From the NCBI GenBank assembly GCA_946479475.1, contig CAMLGG010000211.1:1-9272 (forward strand): DNA of 9,272 nucleotides, given 5' to 3'. The notes under the pieces are model-generated. The model had not been told where the DNA came from, ran no database searches, and worked only from the letters and a program-made list of their open reading frames with translations. The position numbers and the translations under genes are program-made. This stretch comes from an uncultured Ideonella sp. Lineage in GTDB: Bacteria > Pseudomonadota > Gammaproteobacteria > Burkholderiales > Burkholderiaceae. Below, in pieces: positions 1 to 6,232 of this stretch (its first letter is position 1; each line of letters opens with the position of its first letter).

Positions 1-737
1 TCGTCGCGGGTGATGCGCTTCTCGACCAGCTTCAGGCCCAGGTCCTGGCAGATCGAGAAGATGGTGTTGCGGGTGATGCCGTTGAGCGCGCCGGCCGAAA
101 GATCCGGCGTGTAGACCACGCCGTTCTTGATGATGAACAGGTTCTCGCCCGCGCCTTCGGAGACGAAGCCGGAAGCGTCGAGCAGCATCGCCTCGTCGTA
201 GCCGTCGTCCGTCGCCTCCATGTTGGCCAGGATCGAGTTGGTGTAGTTCGAGACCGTCTTGGCCTGCGTCATCGTGATGTTCACGTGGTGGCGCGTGTAG
301 CTCGAGGTCTTCACGCGGATGCCGCGCTTCATGCCCTCTTCGCCGAGGTAGGCACCCCACGGCCAGGCCGCGATCATCAGGTGGATGGTGTTGCCCTTGG
401 GGCTGACGCCCAGCTTCTCGGAGCCTATCCAGGTCAGCGGGCGCAGGTAGCCGCTCTTCAGGCCGTTCTCGCGCACCACGGCGCATTGGGCGTCCATCAC
501 CTCCTGCTGCGAGAAGGGGATCTTCATGCGCAGGATCTTGGCCGAGTTGAACAGCCGCTCGGTGTGCTCGCGCAGGCGGAAGATCGCGGTGCCGCCGACG
601 GCGTCGTAGGCCCGCACGCCCTCGAACGCCCCGCAGCCGTAGTGCAGCGTGTGGGTCAGCACGTGGATCCTGGCATCGCGCCAGTCCACCATCTGCCCGT
701 CCATCCAGATCTTGCCGTCGCGGTCGTCCATGCCCAT
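1..737 (-). CDS. ilvE: Branched-chain amino acid aminotransferase, 3' end cut by window edge
   Basis: Fold-type IV PLP aminotransferase that interconverts valine, leucine and isoleucine with their 2-oxo acids using glutamate/2-oxoglutarate, in the cytosol. I translated the minus strand from the ATG at 737-735 and read about 245 residues before the window ends; the family is usually about 305-310 residues, so roughly 60 C-terminal residues are missing. Seen: HYGCGAFEGVR at 32-42, PWGAYLG at 126-132, the PLP lysine at Lys160 in TMTQAKTVSNY (the E. coli IlvE lysine also falls at position 160), and SEGAGENLF at 193-201 with the cofactor-contacting Glu194. The start is supported by an AGAGGA ribosome site at 751-746, 8 nt upstream; a second in-frame ATG at 731-729 is a less likely start. 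No catalytic residue is missing in the visible part. The gene diverges from the PEP-CTERM pair and shares a 320 bp intergenic region with it, but I see no functional link. Confidence 0.96.
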   Translation of the reverse strand, partial: MGMDDRDGKIWMDGQMVDWRDARIHVLTHTLHYGCGAFEGVRAYDAVGGTAIFRLREHTERLFNSAKILRMKIPFSQQEVMDAQCAVVRENGLKSGYLRPLTWIGSEKLGVSPKGNTIHLMIAAWPWGAYLGEEGMKRGIRVKTSSYTRHHVNITMTQAKTVSNYTNSILANMEATDDGYDEAMLLDASGFVSEGAGENLFIIKNGVVYTPDLSAGALNGITRNTIFSICQDLGLKLVEKRITRD

Positions 738-790
738 GGCGATCTTCCTCTCGTGATTCCAGGCCCGTTCGAGCGACGGGCGAAGGTCTG

Positions 791-796
791 ATTCTA
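791..796 (-). promoter_or_regulatory. Candidate -10 box for ilvE
   Basis: Read on the minus strand this is TAGAAT, a 5 of 6 match to the sigma-70 -10 consensus. It would place the transcript start around 784-785 and leave an untranslated leader of about 47 nt before the ilvE ATG at 737. I see no good -35 hexamer at 16-18 nt spacing, because that position falls inside the GC-rich element to the right. This is inference from sequence match and position only. Confidence 0.4.
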
Positions 797-799
797 GGT

Positions 800-871
800 G
801 GCGCCCCGAGCGCCCCCAGGGGGCCGCGCAGCGGGTGCGCGGTCAAGGCCCGCGAACGGCGGAGCGAGCGG
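800..871. repeat. GC-rich structured intergenic element, possibly a dispersed repeat
   Basis: About 72 bp made almost only of G and C, between a promoter candidate and a divergent gene. It contains the odd palindrome GCCCCC-A-GGGGGC (812-824) and overlapping it a perfect 6 bp stem CCGCGC/GCGCGG (824-829 with 837-842), extendable by a G-U and a G-C pair to 822-844. The right half has loosely repeated GCGaacGG / GCGagcGG units. The style resembles GC-rich intergenic repeats I recall in Rubrivivax-like and Comamonadaceae genomes. There is only one copy in the window, so its being a repeat is inference. Confidence 0.3.
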
Positions 872-943
872 ATCGTGCATTTGTTCACGGCCCCTTTCGG
901 CATGCGCGCCACAGCCCTTGCGCTCCCCCTAACTCGAACCTGC

Positions 944-958
944 CTTACACCTTCTAAC
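944..958 (+). promoter_or_regulatory. Upstream motif shared by both PEP-CTERM genes, copy 1
   Basis: CTTACACCTTCTAAC here matches CTTACACTTCTGAC upstream of the paralogue, apart from one inserted C and one A/G change. It lies 113 bp before the ATG at 1058. TACACC (946-951) within it could serve as a weak -10 box; no convincing -35 is visible. It may be a promoter or an activator site common to the two genes, or sequence surviving from the duplication. Confidence 0.3.
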
Positions 959-1057
959 AGTACAGGCTTTTGCGCACACTCGGTTCAGACCTCTCGTGGG
1001 CTCCTCTTTCCAGAGGCCGCGAGCGGACCCATACACACAGACTTCATGGAGGTATCG

Positions 1058-1639
1058 ATGCGTCCGTTTCTGCACCGCGTGACCGGCGCCCTGGCCCTCG
1101 TGGCCGCAGCGCTGGCCCCGGCGCCGGCGTTGGCCGAAACCTACGATTTCGGCTCGCTGATCCTGGGAGACGGCGCACCGTTGACCGCCAGCTTCGCCAC
1201 CCTGAGCACCACCATCGTCGGTGAAGACGTGCTCTTCACGCTCGACGCCTACGGGCTCGACCAGTTCGACGGCACCGAGCCCTGGATAGGCGCGATGTCG
1301 GTGGACGGCGTGAAGACCGGGACGATCGCCGACGTGAACGGCGACGCGAACGTCAGCATGGGCAAGGGCGACGGGCCGGACGGCAGCTTCGAGTTCAAGT
1401 TCGACTTCAGCGACACCACCGGCAAGCTTCTCGACGACGAGACGGTGTCGTGGACCTGGGTCGGCGGCGCAGGCCACTTCGACGACTTCGCGCTCCACGT
1501 CAAGGGCATCTCCTACGGTGACACCAACAACGCCTGGTACGCCGGCGCGCTGCCCGTTCCCGAACCGAATTCCTACGCATTGATGTTGGCCGGCCTGGGG
1601 GTGATCGGCGTCATGGCACGCCGTCGCCGCCCTCGCTGA
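1058..1639 (+). CDS. Exported PEP-CTERM sorting domain protein, paralogue 1
   Basis: 193-residue exported protein of unknown function. The chosen ATG (1058) has GGAGG 5 nt upstream and begins directly at a signal peptide: MRPFLHR, a hydrophobic stretch at about 10-22, and an ALA|E cleavage site near residue 26. The mature part (27-165) is a single acidic, glycine-rich beta-type domain with FTLDAYGLDQF (60-70), ETVSWTW (128-134) and GGAGHFDDFALHVKGI (136-151). The C-terminus is a textbook PEP-CTERM signal: VPEP (167-170), a hydrophobic segment (about 173-187), then a basic tail RRRRPR. Known for the class: exosortase removes this signal at the inner membrane, and the proteins go to the cell surface or extracellular matrix, often with exopolysaccharide. 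No exosortase or polysaccharide gene is in the window. Unlike its neighbour it has a DVNGDAN loop (92-98) resembling dockerin-type calcium loops, which may be chance. Molecular function is not recognised. Confidence 0.92.
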   Translation: MRPFLHRVTGALALVAAALAPAPALAETYDFGSLILGDGAPLTASFATLSTTIVGEDVLFTLDAYGLDQFDGTEPWIGAMSVDGVKTGTIADVNGDANVSMGKGDGPDGSFEFKFDFSDTTGKLLDDETVSWTWVGGAGHFDDFALHVKGISYGDTNNAWYAGALPVPEPNSYALMLAGLGVIGVMARRRRPR

Positions 1640-1722
1640 AGCAGCGCCACGAGCGCCGCGACTGCAGTGCACAAAACGTTGAGACTTGATGAACCTCTGA
1701 GCATCCGTCCAAGGCACATCCA

Positions 1723-1736
1723 CTTACACTTCTGAC
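1723..1736 (+). promoter_or_regulatory. Upstream motif shared by both PEP-CTERM genes, copy 2
   Basis: CTTACACTTCTGAC lies in the 168 bp gap between the paralogues, 84 bp before the ATG at 1808, and matches the copy upstream of the first gene. TACACT (1725-1730) matches the -10 consensus at 4 of 6 positions. Its presence suggests the second gene has its own control site rather than relying only on read-through. No -35 hexamer stands out. Confidence 0.3.
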
Positions 1737-1807
1737 CATCGCCGAGCCTGGGGGCAAAGCGTCATTCACGCATCCCTGTCGAGGCCCGCCCTGGTGGAGG
1801 GTTTGAT

Positions 1808-2401
1808 ATGAACCTGCACAACCGCCTCACCGTTCCGATGGCCGCCTGCGCGGCCCTGCTGCTGGCACCCCTGGCCGCCAGCGCGCAGACCACTGTCTAC
1901 GAGTTCGGGCAACTGATCTCGGGCGACGGAGCACCGGAGCAGCTGTCGTTCGCCACCCTCACCGCCACGGTCTCGGGCGACGACGTCCTGTTCACCCTCG
2001 ACGCCTACGGCCTCGACCAGTTCACCGGCAAGCAGCCGTTCCTCGGCGCGCTGGCGGTGGACGGCGACATGGTGGGCAACGTGACCGACATCCACGGCGG
2101 ATCGAAGGTCAGCATGCAGAACGGCGGCGGCCCCGACGGCGGCTGGGAGTTCCGCTTCGACCTGACGGGCAAGAAGAAGGACCGGCTGGTCGACAACGAG
2201 ACCGTCAGCTGGACCTGGGATGGCGGCGCCGGCCACTTCGGCGACTTTGCCGCCCACATCCAGGGCATCGACTACGGTGGCACGACGAGCGCCTGGTACC
2301 AGGCGGTGGCCGTGCCCGAGCCGGGCGCCTATGCGATGTTCCTCAGCGGCCTGGCCGTGCTCGGCGTCTCCGCCGTCCGGCGCCGCCGGCTCGGCGGCTG
2401 A
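1808..2401 (+). CDS. Exported PEP-CTERM sorting domain protein, paralogue 2
   Basis: 197-residue protein, a tandem paralogue of the gene just upstream; my hand alignment of the mature domains gives roughly 60% identity, with almost no gaps. The start has GGAGG (1796-1800) at 7 nt spacing. A signal peptide (1-26, cleavage near ASA|Q) precedes the domain, which keeps FTLDAYGLDQF (62-72), GGGPDGGWEF (106-115), ETVSWTW (131-137) and GGAGHFGDFAAHIQGI (139-154). The C-terminus has VPEP (169-172), a hydrophobic helix and RRRRLGG. The AHIQGI phrase before the sorting signal resembles, from memory, a recurring element of one large betaproteobacterial PEP-CTERM family. The acidic DVNGDAN loop of paralogue 1 is replaced by DIHGGSK. 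The expected fate is export and exosortase processing, then surface or matrix location; the specific role is unknown. Confidence 0.92.
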   Translation: MNLHNRLTVPMAACAALLLAPLAASAQTTVYEFGQLISGDGAPEQLSFATLTATVSGDDVLFTLDAYGLDQFTGKQPFLGALAVDGDMVGNVTDIHGGSKVSMQNGGGPDGGWEFRFDLTGKKKDRLVDNETVSWTWDGGAGHFGDFAAHIQGIDYGGTTSAWYQAVAVPEPGAYAMFLSGLAVLGVSAVRRRRLGG

Positions 2402-2431
2402 GCGCCGCGCGCCTTCTCAAGCCTGCGGCGC
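2402..2431. terminator. Hairpin at the convergent junction, weak terminator candidate
   Basis: A perfect 7 bp stem GCGCCGC (2402-2408) with GCGGCGC (2425-2431) and a 16 nt loop begins right after the paralogue 2 stop codon and runs into the 3' end of the opposing gene (its stop is 2419-2417). There is no T-run on either strand, so it is not a classical intrinsic terminator. With only 15 bp between convergent stops it is the only visible structure that could limit read-through. Confidence 0.3.
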
Positions 2432-2836
2432 AGACCCGCCATCGGCCGGGTCGGCCTCATCCTCGCGCAGCAACTCCCAGCGGGCCAGGCGGCCCGCTTT
2501 CATTTCCGCCCTCACCTTCGCGCCGCCCTCGTCGGACCATTCGAAGGTCTCCGGGTCGTCGACGACCTTGCGGCCCAGGCTTCCGGCCAGCCGCATGATC
2601 GCAGGCAGGTTCATGCCGGCCTTCAGCTTGGTGTGGAGCATGACCGCGCTCGACACCGACCCGACGGGCGCGCCGGCGGCGTCGCGCAGGCTGCGCAGCG
2701 AGCGGCTGAACTGCAGCAGCAGCCAGAAGACCACGAGGGTGATGGCGAGCACCACGCCCTGCCAGCCCCACTGCACGTAGCCCACGGCCACGGCCAGCGA
2801 TCCGAGGCCCCAGCCGAGCAGTTCCTGCTTGTTCAC
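2417..2836 (-). CDS. Small two-helix membrane protein of unknown function
   Basis: 139-residue protein whose family function I do not recognise. The best start is the GTG at 2836-2834: a GGGAG ribosome site sits 7 nt upstream, and the stop of the metallophosphoesterase gene ends 1 nt before it, so the two are probably translationally coupled. The N-terminus has two hydrophobic segments, about 6-21 and 25-43, separated by a short WGWQ turn. A basic stretch RSLRSLR (45-51) follows, suggesting the rest is cytoplasmic. The soluble part contains VMLHTKLKAGMNLPAIMRLAGSLG (about 65-88) and ends in an acidic, low-complexity tail. It is the last gene of the radA cluster. The context suggests an accessory membrane protein rather than a repair factor, but that is only inference. 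Similar small proteins occur, as I recall, as 'hypothetical' in other Burkholderiales. Confidence 0.8.
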   Translation of the reverse strand: MNKQELLGWGLGSLAVAVGYVQWGWQGVVLAITLVVFWLLLQFSRSLRSLRDAAGAPVGSVSSAVMLHTKLKAGMNLPAIMRLAGSLGRKVVDDPETFEWSDEGGAKVRAEMKAGRLARWELLREDEADPADGGSAPQA

Positions 2837-2837
2837 T

Positions 2838-3629
2838 TCACGACTCCCAAGCGGCCTTCGCGTCCGCTTCCGTGCGGCCGACCCGGCCGGTGCGCAGCGC
2901 ATCGGCCCAGTCGCCGCGGCGATTCGCCTCGGCCTGGCGCGCTGCCATCTCTTGATCGTAGGGTGTGGCCCTGAGGGCCACGGCGAAACCGCCCGGCGCG
3001 TGTTCAAGCACCGCCCACCGGGCGTGCGGGCTGCCGTTCTCGACGTCGTGCCGGTGCAGGTGGTCGTCGTCGAAGGCGGGCAGGCCCACGCTGCCCGGAT
3101 TGACGACGAGGCTGGCCCCGGCCTGCGCCACCCTGGGTACGTGCGAATGGCCGCAGAGGACGACCGGCGCGTGCAGGTCGCCGAGCCGCTCGGCCAGCTC
3201 GGCACCGGTGGCGGCGCGGATCCCTGCCGATCCGCCGACCCCGAAATCGGCGGTCACCGTCTCCATCAGGTAGACGAGGTCGCTGCCGGGCGTGCCGTGG
3301 CAGCAGAAGATGTGCTCGTCCAGCCAGCGCGTGGCGGGCTGGCTGCGCAGCCAGGCCCGTTGCGCATCGTTCAGCCGGCTGGCGGCGTGGCGGTCGGCCT
3401 GCCCCATGCGCTCGGGCGCGAGGGTGAGGACCTGGCGCTCGTGGTTGCCGGCGATCGCCGGCCAGCCGAGGGCCATCAGGCGCTCCGCCGTCTCGGCCGG
3501 CCACAGCGGGCCGGAGAGGGCGTCGCCGAGCTGGACGACCTGCTCGATGCCCTCGTCGGCGATCACGCGCAGCACGGCCTCCAGCGCCGGCAGGTTGCCG
3601 TGGATGTCGGAGAGGACGGCCCAGCGCAT
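2838..3629 (-). CDS. Calcineurin-like metallophosphoesterase (YfcE/MJ0936-like)
   Basis: 263-residue cytosolic protein with all signature motifs of the dinuclear-metal phosphoesterase fold: SDIHGN with Asp8 and His10, LGD with Asp36, GNHE with Asn62 and His63, CCHG with His111, and CGHSH with His161 and His163. Members of this subgroup hydrolyse phosphodiesters or phosphomonoesters and some act on dinucleotide polyphosphates; the substrate here cannot be told from sequence. The long insert between GNHE and CCHG (65-108) is typical of the subgroup annotated as metallophosphatase or serine/threonine phosphatase-like. The ATG at 3629-3627 lies 5 nt after the radA stop with only a weak ribosome site, so coupling to radA is likely. 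No key residue is missing. Confidence 0.9.
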   Translation of the reverse strand: MRWAVLSDIHGNLPALEAVLRVIADEGIEQVVQLGDALSGPLWPAETAERLMALGWPAIAGNHERQVLTLAPERMGQADRHAASRLNDAQRAWLRSQPATRWLDEHIFCCHGTPGSDLVYLMETVTADFGVGGSAGIRAATGAELAERLGDLHAPVVLCGHSHVPRVAQAGASLVVNPGSVGLPAFDDDHLHRHDVENGSPHARWAVLEHAPGGFAVALRATPYDQEMAARQAEANRRGDWADALRTGRVGRTEADAKAAWES

Positions 3630-3634
3630 GGCCG

Positions 3635-5002
3635 TCAGCTTAGCTCGCGCAGCAGGTCGATCGCCTGCTCGATGCGCTCGACAGGGTGGATGGCCAGGCC
3701 TTCGATCGGCTTCCTCGGCGCGTTGGCCTTGGGCACGAGCGCGACCGAGAAGCCGAGCTTGGCGGCCTCCTTCAACCTCTCCTGGCCCCGCGGCGCGGGC
3801 CGGACCTCGCCGGCCAGGCCGACCTCGCCGAACGCGACGAAGCCGCGCGGCAGCGGCCGGCCGGCCAGGCTGCTGCGGATCGCCAGCATCACCGCCAGGT
3901 CGGCCGCCGGCTCGCTGATCCGCACGCCGCCGACCGCGTTGACGAAGACGTCCTGGTCCAGGCAGGCGATGCCGGCGTGCCGGTGCAGCACCGCCAGCAG
4001 CATCGCCAGACGGTCACGCTCCAGGCCGACGGACAGGCGCCGCGGGCTGGGGCCGCCGGAATCGACCAGCGCCTGGATCTCGACCAGCATCGGCCGGGTG
4101 CCCTCCAGCGTGACCATCACGCACGAGCCGGGCACCGGCTCGCCGTGGGTCGACAGGAAGATCGCGCTCGGGTTGCTGACGCCCTTCAGGCCCTTCTCGG
4201 TCATAGCGAAGACGCCGATCTCGTTGACCGCGCCGAAGCGGTTCTTGATCGCCCGCACCAGCCGGAAGCTCGAATGGGTGTCGCCCTCGAAGTACAGCAC
4301 CGTGTCGACGATGTGCTCGAGCACCCGCGGGCCGGCCAGGGCGCCCTCCTTGGTCACGTGGCCCACCAGCACCACGGTGCAGCCACCGGCCTTGGCGCTG
4401 CGGGTGAGCTGCGCCGCGCATTCGCGCACCTGGGCCACCGAGCCGGGCGCGCTGGACAGCTGTTCGGAGTAGAGCGTCTGGATCGAGTCGATCACGCAGA
4501 AGGCCGGCTGCTCGCTCTCGATGGTCGCGAGGATGCGCTCCAAGCTGATCTCGGCCTGCACGCGCAGCGACTTGCCCGGCAACCCGAGCCGGCGGGCGCG
4601 CAGCGCCACCTGGGCGCCGGACTCCTCGCCGGTCACGTAGAGCACCTTCATCCGCTCGGCCAGCGCATCCGCGGCCTGCAGCAGCAGCGTGCTCTTGCCG
4701 ATGCCCGGATCGCCGCCTATCAGCACGACGCCGCCTTCGACGATGCCACCGCCGAGCACGCGGTCCAGCTCCTCCAGGCCGGTGGGCGTGCGCGCCACCT
4801 CGGCGGCCTCGATCTCGCTGAGCGTGGCCACCGGCTGCGCCTTCGCGAGGGACTGGAAGCGGTTCTTCGCCGGGCCCGACGAGGCCTCGGCCACCGACTC
4901 TTCCAGCGTGTTCCAGGCACGACAGTGCGGGCATTGGCCCAGCCACCTGGGGCTGGTGCCGCCGCACTGGCTGCAGACGTAGATCGACTTGGTCTTGCTC
5001 AT
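3635..5002 (-). CDS. radA: DNA repair ATPase RadA (Sms)
   Basis: RadA is a hexameric RecA-like ATPase and helicase that extends the D-loop during recombination, processes branched intermediates and supports repair and transformation. The 455-residue product matches the usual length. Order: N-terminal C4 zinc finger (Cys10, Cys13, Cys24, Cys27), RecA-like core with Walker A GGDPGIGKST (96-105), Walker B around VIDSIQ (170-175), the RadA-specific KNRFG motif (253-257), and a C-terminal Lon-protease-like domain from about 295 including SPRRLSVGLERDR. The start at 5002-5000 gives the canonical MSKTKSIYVCSQCG; an open frame continues upstream but shows no RadA sequence. The ribosome site is poor (ATCACACCTG before ATG), which is unusual among the genes here. 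It heads a minus-strand cluster with the phosphoesterase gene 5 nt downstream. Confidence 0.97.
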   Translation of the reverse strand: MSKTKSIYVCSQCGGTSPRWLGQCPHCRAWNTLEESVAEASSGPAKNRFQSLAKAQPVATLSEIEAAEVARTPTGLEELDRVLGGGIVEGGVVLIGGDPGIGKSTLLLQAADALAERMKVLYVTGEESGAQVALRARRLGLPGKSLRVQAEISLERILATIESEQPAFCVIDSIQTLYSEQLSSAPGSVAQVRECAAQLTRSAKAGGCTVVLVGHVTKEGALAGPRVLEHIVDTVLYFEGDTHSSFRLVRAIKNRFGAVNEIGVFAMTEKGLKGVSNPSAIFLSTHGEPVPGSCVMVTLEGTRPMLVEIQALVDSGGPSPRRLSVGLERDRLAMLLAVLHRHAGIACLDQDVFVNAVGGVRISEPAADLAVMLAIRSSLAGRPLPRGFVAFGEVGLAGEVRPAPRGQERLKEAAKLGFSVALVPKANAPRKPIEGLAIHPVERIEQAIDLLRELS

Positions 5003-5017
5003 CAGGTGTGATCGGGC

Positions 5018-5078
5018 GAACGCCGAGGGGCACGGCGGCCGTGAAATAGGGGCGCCTCTCAGCGCGTTTCCGGCGTTC
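5018..5078. repeat. 8 bp inverted repeat in the radA / receiver divergent region
   Basis: GAACGCCG at 5018-5025 and CGGCGTTC at 5071-5078 are perfect inverted copies separated by 45 bp, within the 135 bp between radA (start 5002) and the receiver gene (start 5138). The rest of the region contains no clear promoter pair. In DNA this GC-rich an 8 bp match can be chance, so a regulatory role is only possible. Confidence 0.2.
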
Positions 5079-5137
5079 ATTGTCGGCGGGCGCGGCCGAT
5101 GATCCGTTCGCATACCTCCTCCACTCGCAGTTCCAAC

Positions 5138-5518
5138 ATGAGCACTGCCGTCGTCCTGGCTCCTTCCATCCTCGTCGTCGATGCCCGAGCGGTGTCGCGC
5201 ACGCACGCCGCCTGCCTCATCCGCAACCGGTGGCCCGACGCGCGCGTGAACGAGGCCGGGGATGGCGAGGGCGCGCTGGCCGAGCTGGCCGAGGGCGGGA
5301 CCGAGCTGGTGATCATCGACCTGCCTGGCGAAGCGGGCCCGGCCCTGGCCGAGCGCCTGCGCCAGCAGCACCCCGGCTGCCAGGTCGCCCTGCTGGCCGA
5401 GCCCGGCACCGCCGCCGCGCGCCGCCGCGCCGATGCCGCAGGGGTCCGCCTGTTCCGCACGCCGCTCACGAGCGACGTGATCGAGCAAGTCCTCGCCCTC
5501 GTGGGTTGGGGCGACTAA
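5138..5518 (+). CDS. Stand-alone response-regulator receiver domain, degenerate
   Basis: 126-residue protein made of one CheY-like receiver domain with no output domain. Seen: strand beta-1 SILVVD (10-15), NEAGDGEGALAEL (38-50), beta-3 LVIID with the phospho-acceptor candidate Asp61, beta-4 VALLA (83-87) and LFRTPL (105-110). Compared with active receivers the acidic pair is reduced to one acid (Asp15 followed by Ala16), the conserved Thr/Ser after beta-4 is Ala87, and the conserved Lys before Pro is Thr108. Phosphorylation chemistry may therefore be impaired, and the protein could act as a phosphorylation-independent adaptor. The start is uncertain: an in-frame ATG at 5099 adds 13 residues without domain sequence, and neither start has a good ribosome site. 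No histidine kinase is in the window. The gene diverges from radA. Confidence 0.8.
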   Translation: MSTAVVLAPSILVVDARAVSRTHAACLIRNRWPDARVNEAGDGEGALAELAEGGTELVIIDLPGEAGPALAERLRQQHPGCQVALLAEPGTAAARRRADAAGVRLFRTPLTSDVIEQVLALVGWGD

Positions 5519-5551
5519 GCCCCCGCCCCTGCGCAGCCAGGGTCGGCTGCC

Positions 5552-5557
5552 TACACT
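5552..5557 (+). promoter_or_regulatory. Weak -10 candidate before the LysE-type exporter
   Basis: TACACT matches the -10 consensus at 4 of 6 positions and lies 38 bp before the GTG at 5596, giving a leader of about 30 nt. A 5 bp hairpin CGGCC/GGCCG (5566-5579) follows. No good -35 is visible, and read-through from the receiver gene 77 bp upstream is an alternative. Confidence 0.25.
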
Positions 5558-5595
5558 GACCGGCCCGGCCTTCCGGCCGCCTCGGAGTTCGGTCA

Positions 5596-6222
5596 GTGGA
5601 CCTCGCCACCTGGATCCCCTTCTTCATCGCCACCGTGGCGATCAGCCTGTCACCGGGCCCCGGCGCGATTGCGGCCATGGGCGCCGGCCTGAATCACGGC
5701 TTCGGCCGCGGGCAGCGCATCGCATTCGGCCTGGCGCTCGGCGTCTGGACGCAGCTGGCCGTCGTCGGCGCGGGCCTGGGCGCCCTGCTCGCCACCTCGG
5801 CCACGGCCTTCACCGTCGTCAAGTGGCTGGGCGTGGCCTACCTCGTGTGGCTCGGCATCCAGCAGTGGCGATCGCCAGGCAAGCCGCTGGTCGCCCGTGA
5901 CGACAGCGCCCCCGAAGCCACCCCGGCGCAGCTCGTGCTGCGCGGCTGGACGGTCAACGCGGTCAATCCGAAGGGCACCGTGTTCCTGCTCGCCGTGCTG
6001 CCGCAGTTCGTGAACACGGCCGAGCCGCTGCTGGCCCAGTACCTCGTCATCGGCGCCACCTTCGGCGTCGTCGAGTTCGCGGTGATGACGGGCTACGCCG
6101 CCCTGGCCTCGCGCGTGCTGGGCCTGCTGCGCACGCCGCGACAGATGAAGGGCATGAACCGCGTCTTCGGAAGCCTCTTCATGCTCGCCGGCGCTGCGCT
6201 GGCGATGTTCAAACGCGCGTAA
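5596..6222 (+). CDS. LysE/RhtB family amino-acid exporter
   Basis: 208-residue inner-membrane protein of the LysE/RhtB superfamily, whose members export amino acids or related small molecules by proton exchange. Seen: the family signature SLSPGPGAIAAMGAGLNHG near the N-terminus (SPGPG at 19-23) after the first hydrophobic segment, GQRIAFGLALGVW, a KWLGVAYLVWLGIQQWRSP helix in the middle, NPKGTVFLLAVLPQFV in the second half, and about six hydrophobic segments overall; length fits the family. The start is a GTG preceded by GGAG (5584-5587) at 8 nt spacing; no ATG fits the N-terminal family pattern. Substrate is not predictable. It is in the same orientation as the receiver gene, 77 bp downstream, and convergent with the thioesterase gene. 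Confidence 0.93.
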   Translation: MDLATWIPFFIATVAISLSPGPGAIAAMGAGLNHGFGRGQRIAFGLALGVWTQLAVVGAGLGALLATSATAFTVVKWLGVAYLVWLGIQQWRSPGKPLVARDDSAPEATPAQLVLRGWTVNAVNPKGTVFLLAVLPQFVNTAEPLLAQYLVIGATFGVVEFAVMTGYAALASRVLGLLRTPRQMKGMNRVFGSLFMLAGAALAMFKRA

Positions 6223-6232
6223 TGGAGCTCCC

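Larger units (their letters stand above)
738..1057. other. Divergent intergenic region between ilvE and the PEP-CTERM genes
   Basis: These 320 bp carry no supported gene. An ATG-initiated frame from 875 runs into the first PEP-CTERM gene, but its extra 61 residues look like translated non-coding DNA and would bury the signal peptide. From left to right the stretch holds the ilvE ribosome site and -10 candidate, a GC-rich hairpin repeat (800-871), a motif shared with the second PEP-CTERM gene (944-958), a small perfect hairpin CCTCT/AGAGG (1003-1016) and the ribosome site GGAGG at 1048-1052. Confidence 0.7.

Noticed and set aside
875..1057. Extended N-terminus for the first PEP-CTERM protein from the ATG at 875
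   Set aside because: It would place 61 residues before a clear signal peptide, and the ATG at 1058 has a GGAGG ribosome site at proper spacing.
1713..1727. Possible sigma-54 promoter (GGCAC start) before the second PEP-CTERM gene
   Set aside because: The GC dinucleotide required 10 nt after GG is TA here, so the -24/-12 spacing rule is not met.
2829..4472. Long plus-strand open frame of 547 codons opposite radA and the phosphoesterase gene
   Set aside because: It is antisense to two genes with complete family motifs, its product is Arg/Ser/Pro-rich low-complexity sequence, and long shadow frames are expected at this GC content.
5003..5488. N-terminal extension of RadA in the same open frame
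   Set aside because: RadA starts with a short leader before the C4 zinc finger, as given by the ATG at 5002; the extension overlaps the receiver gene and has no RadA similarity.
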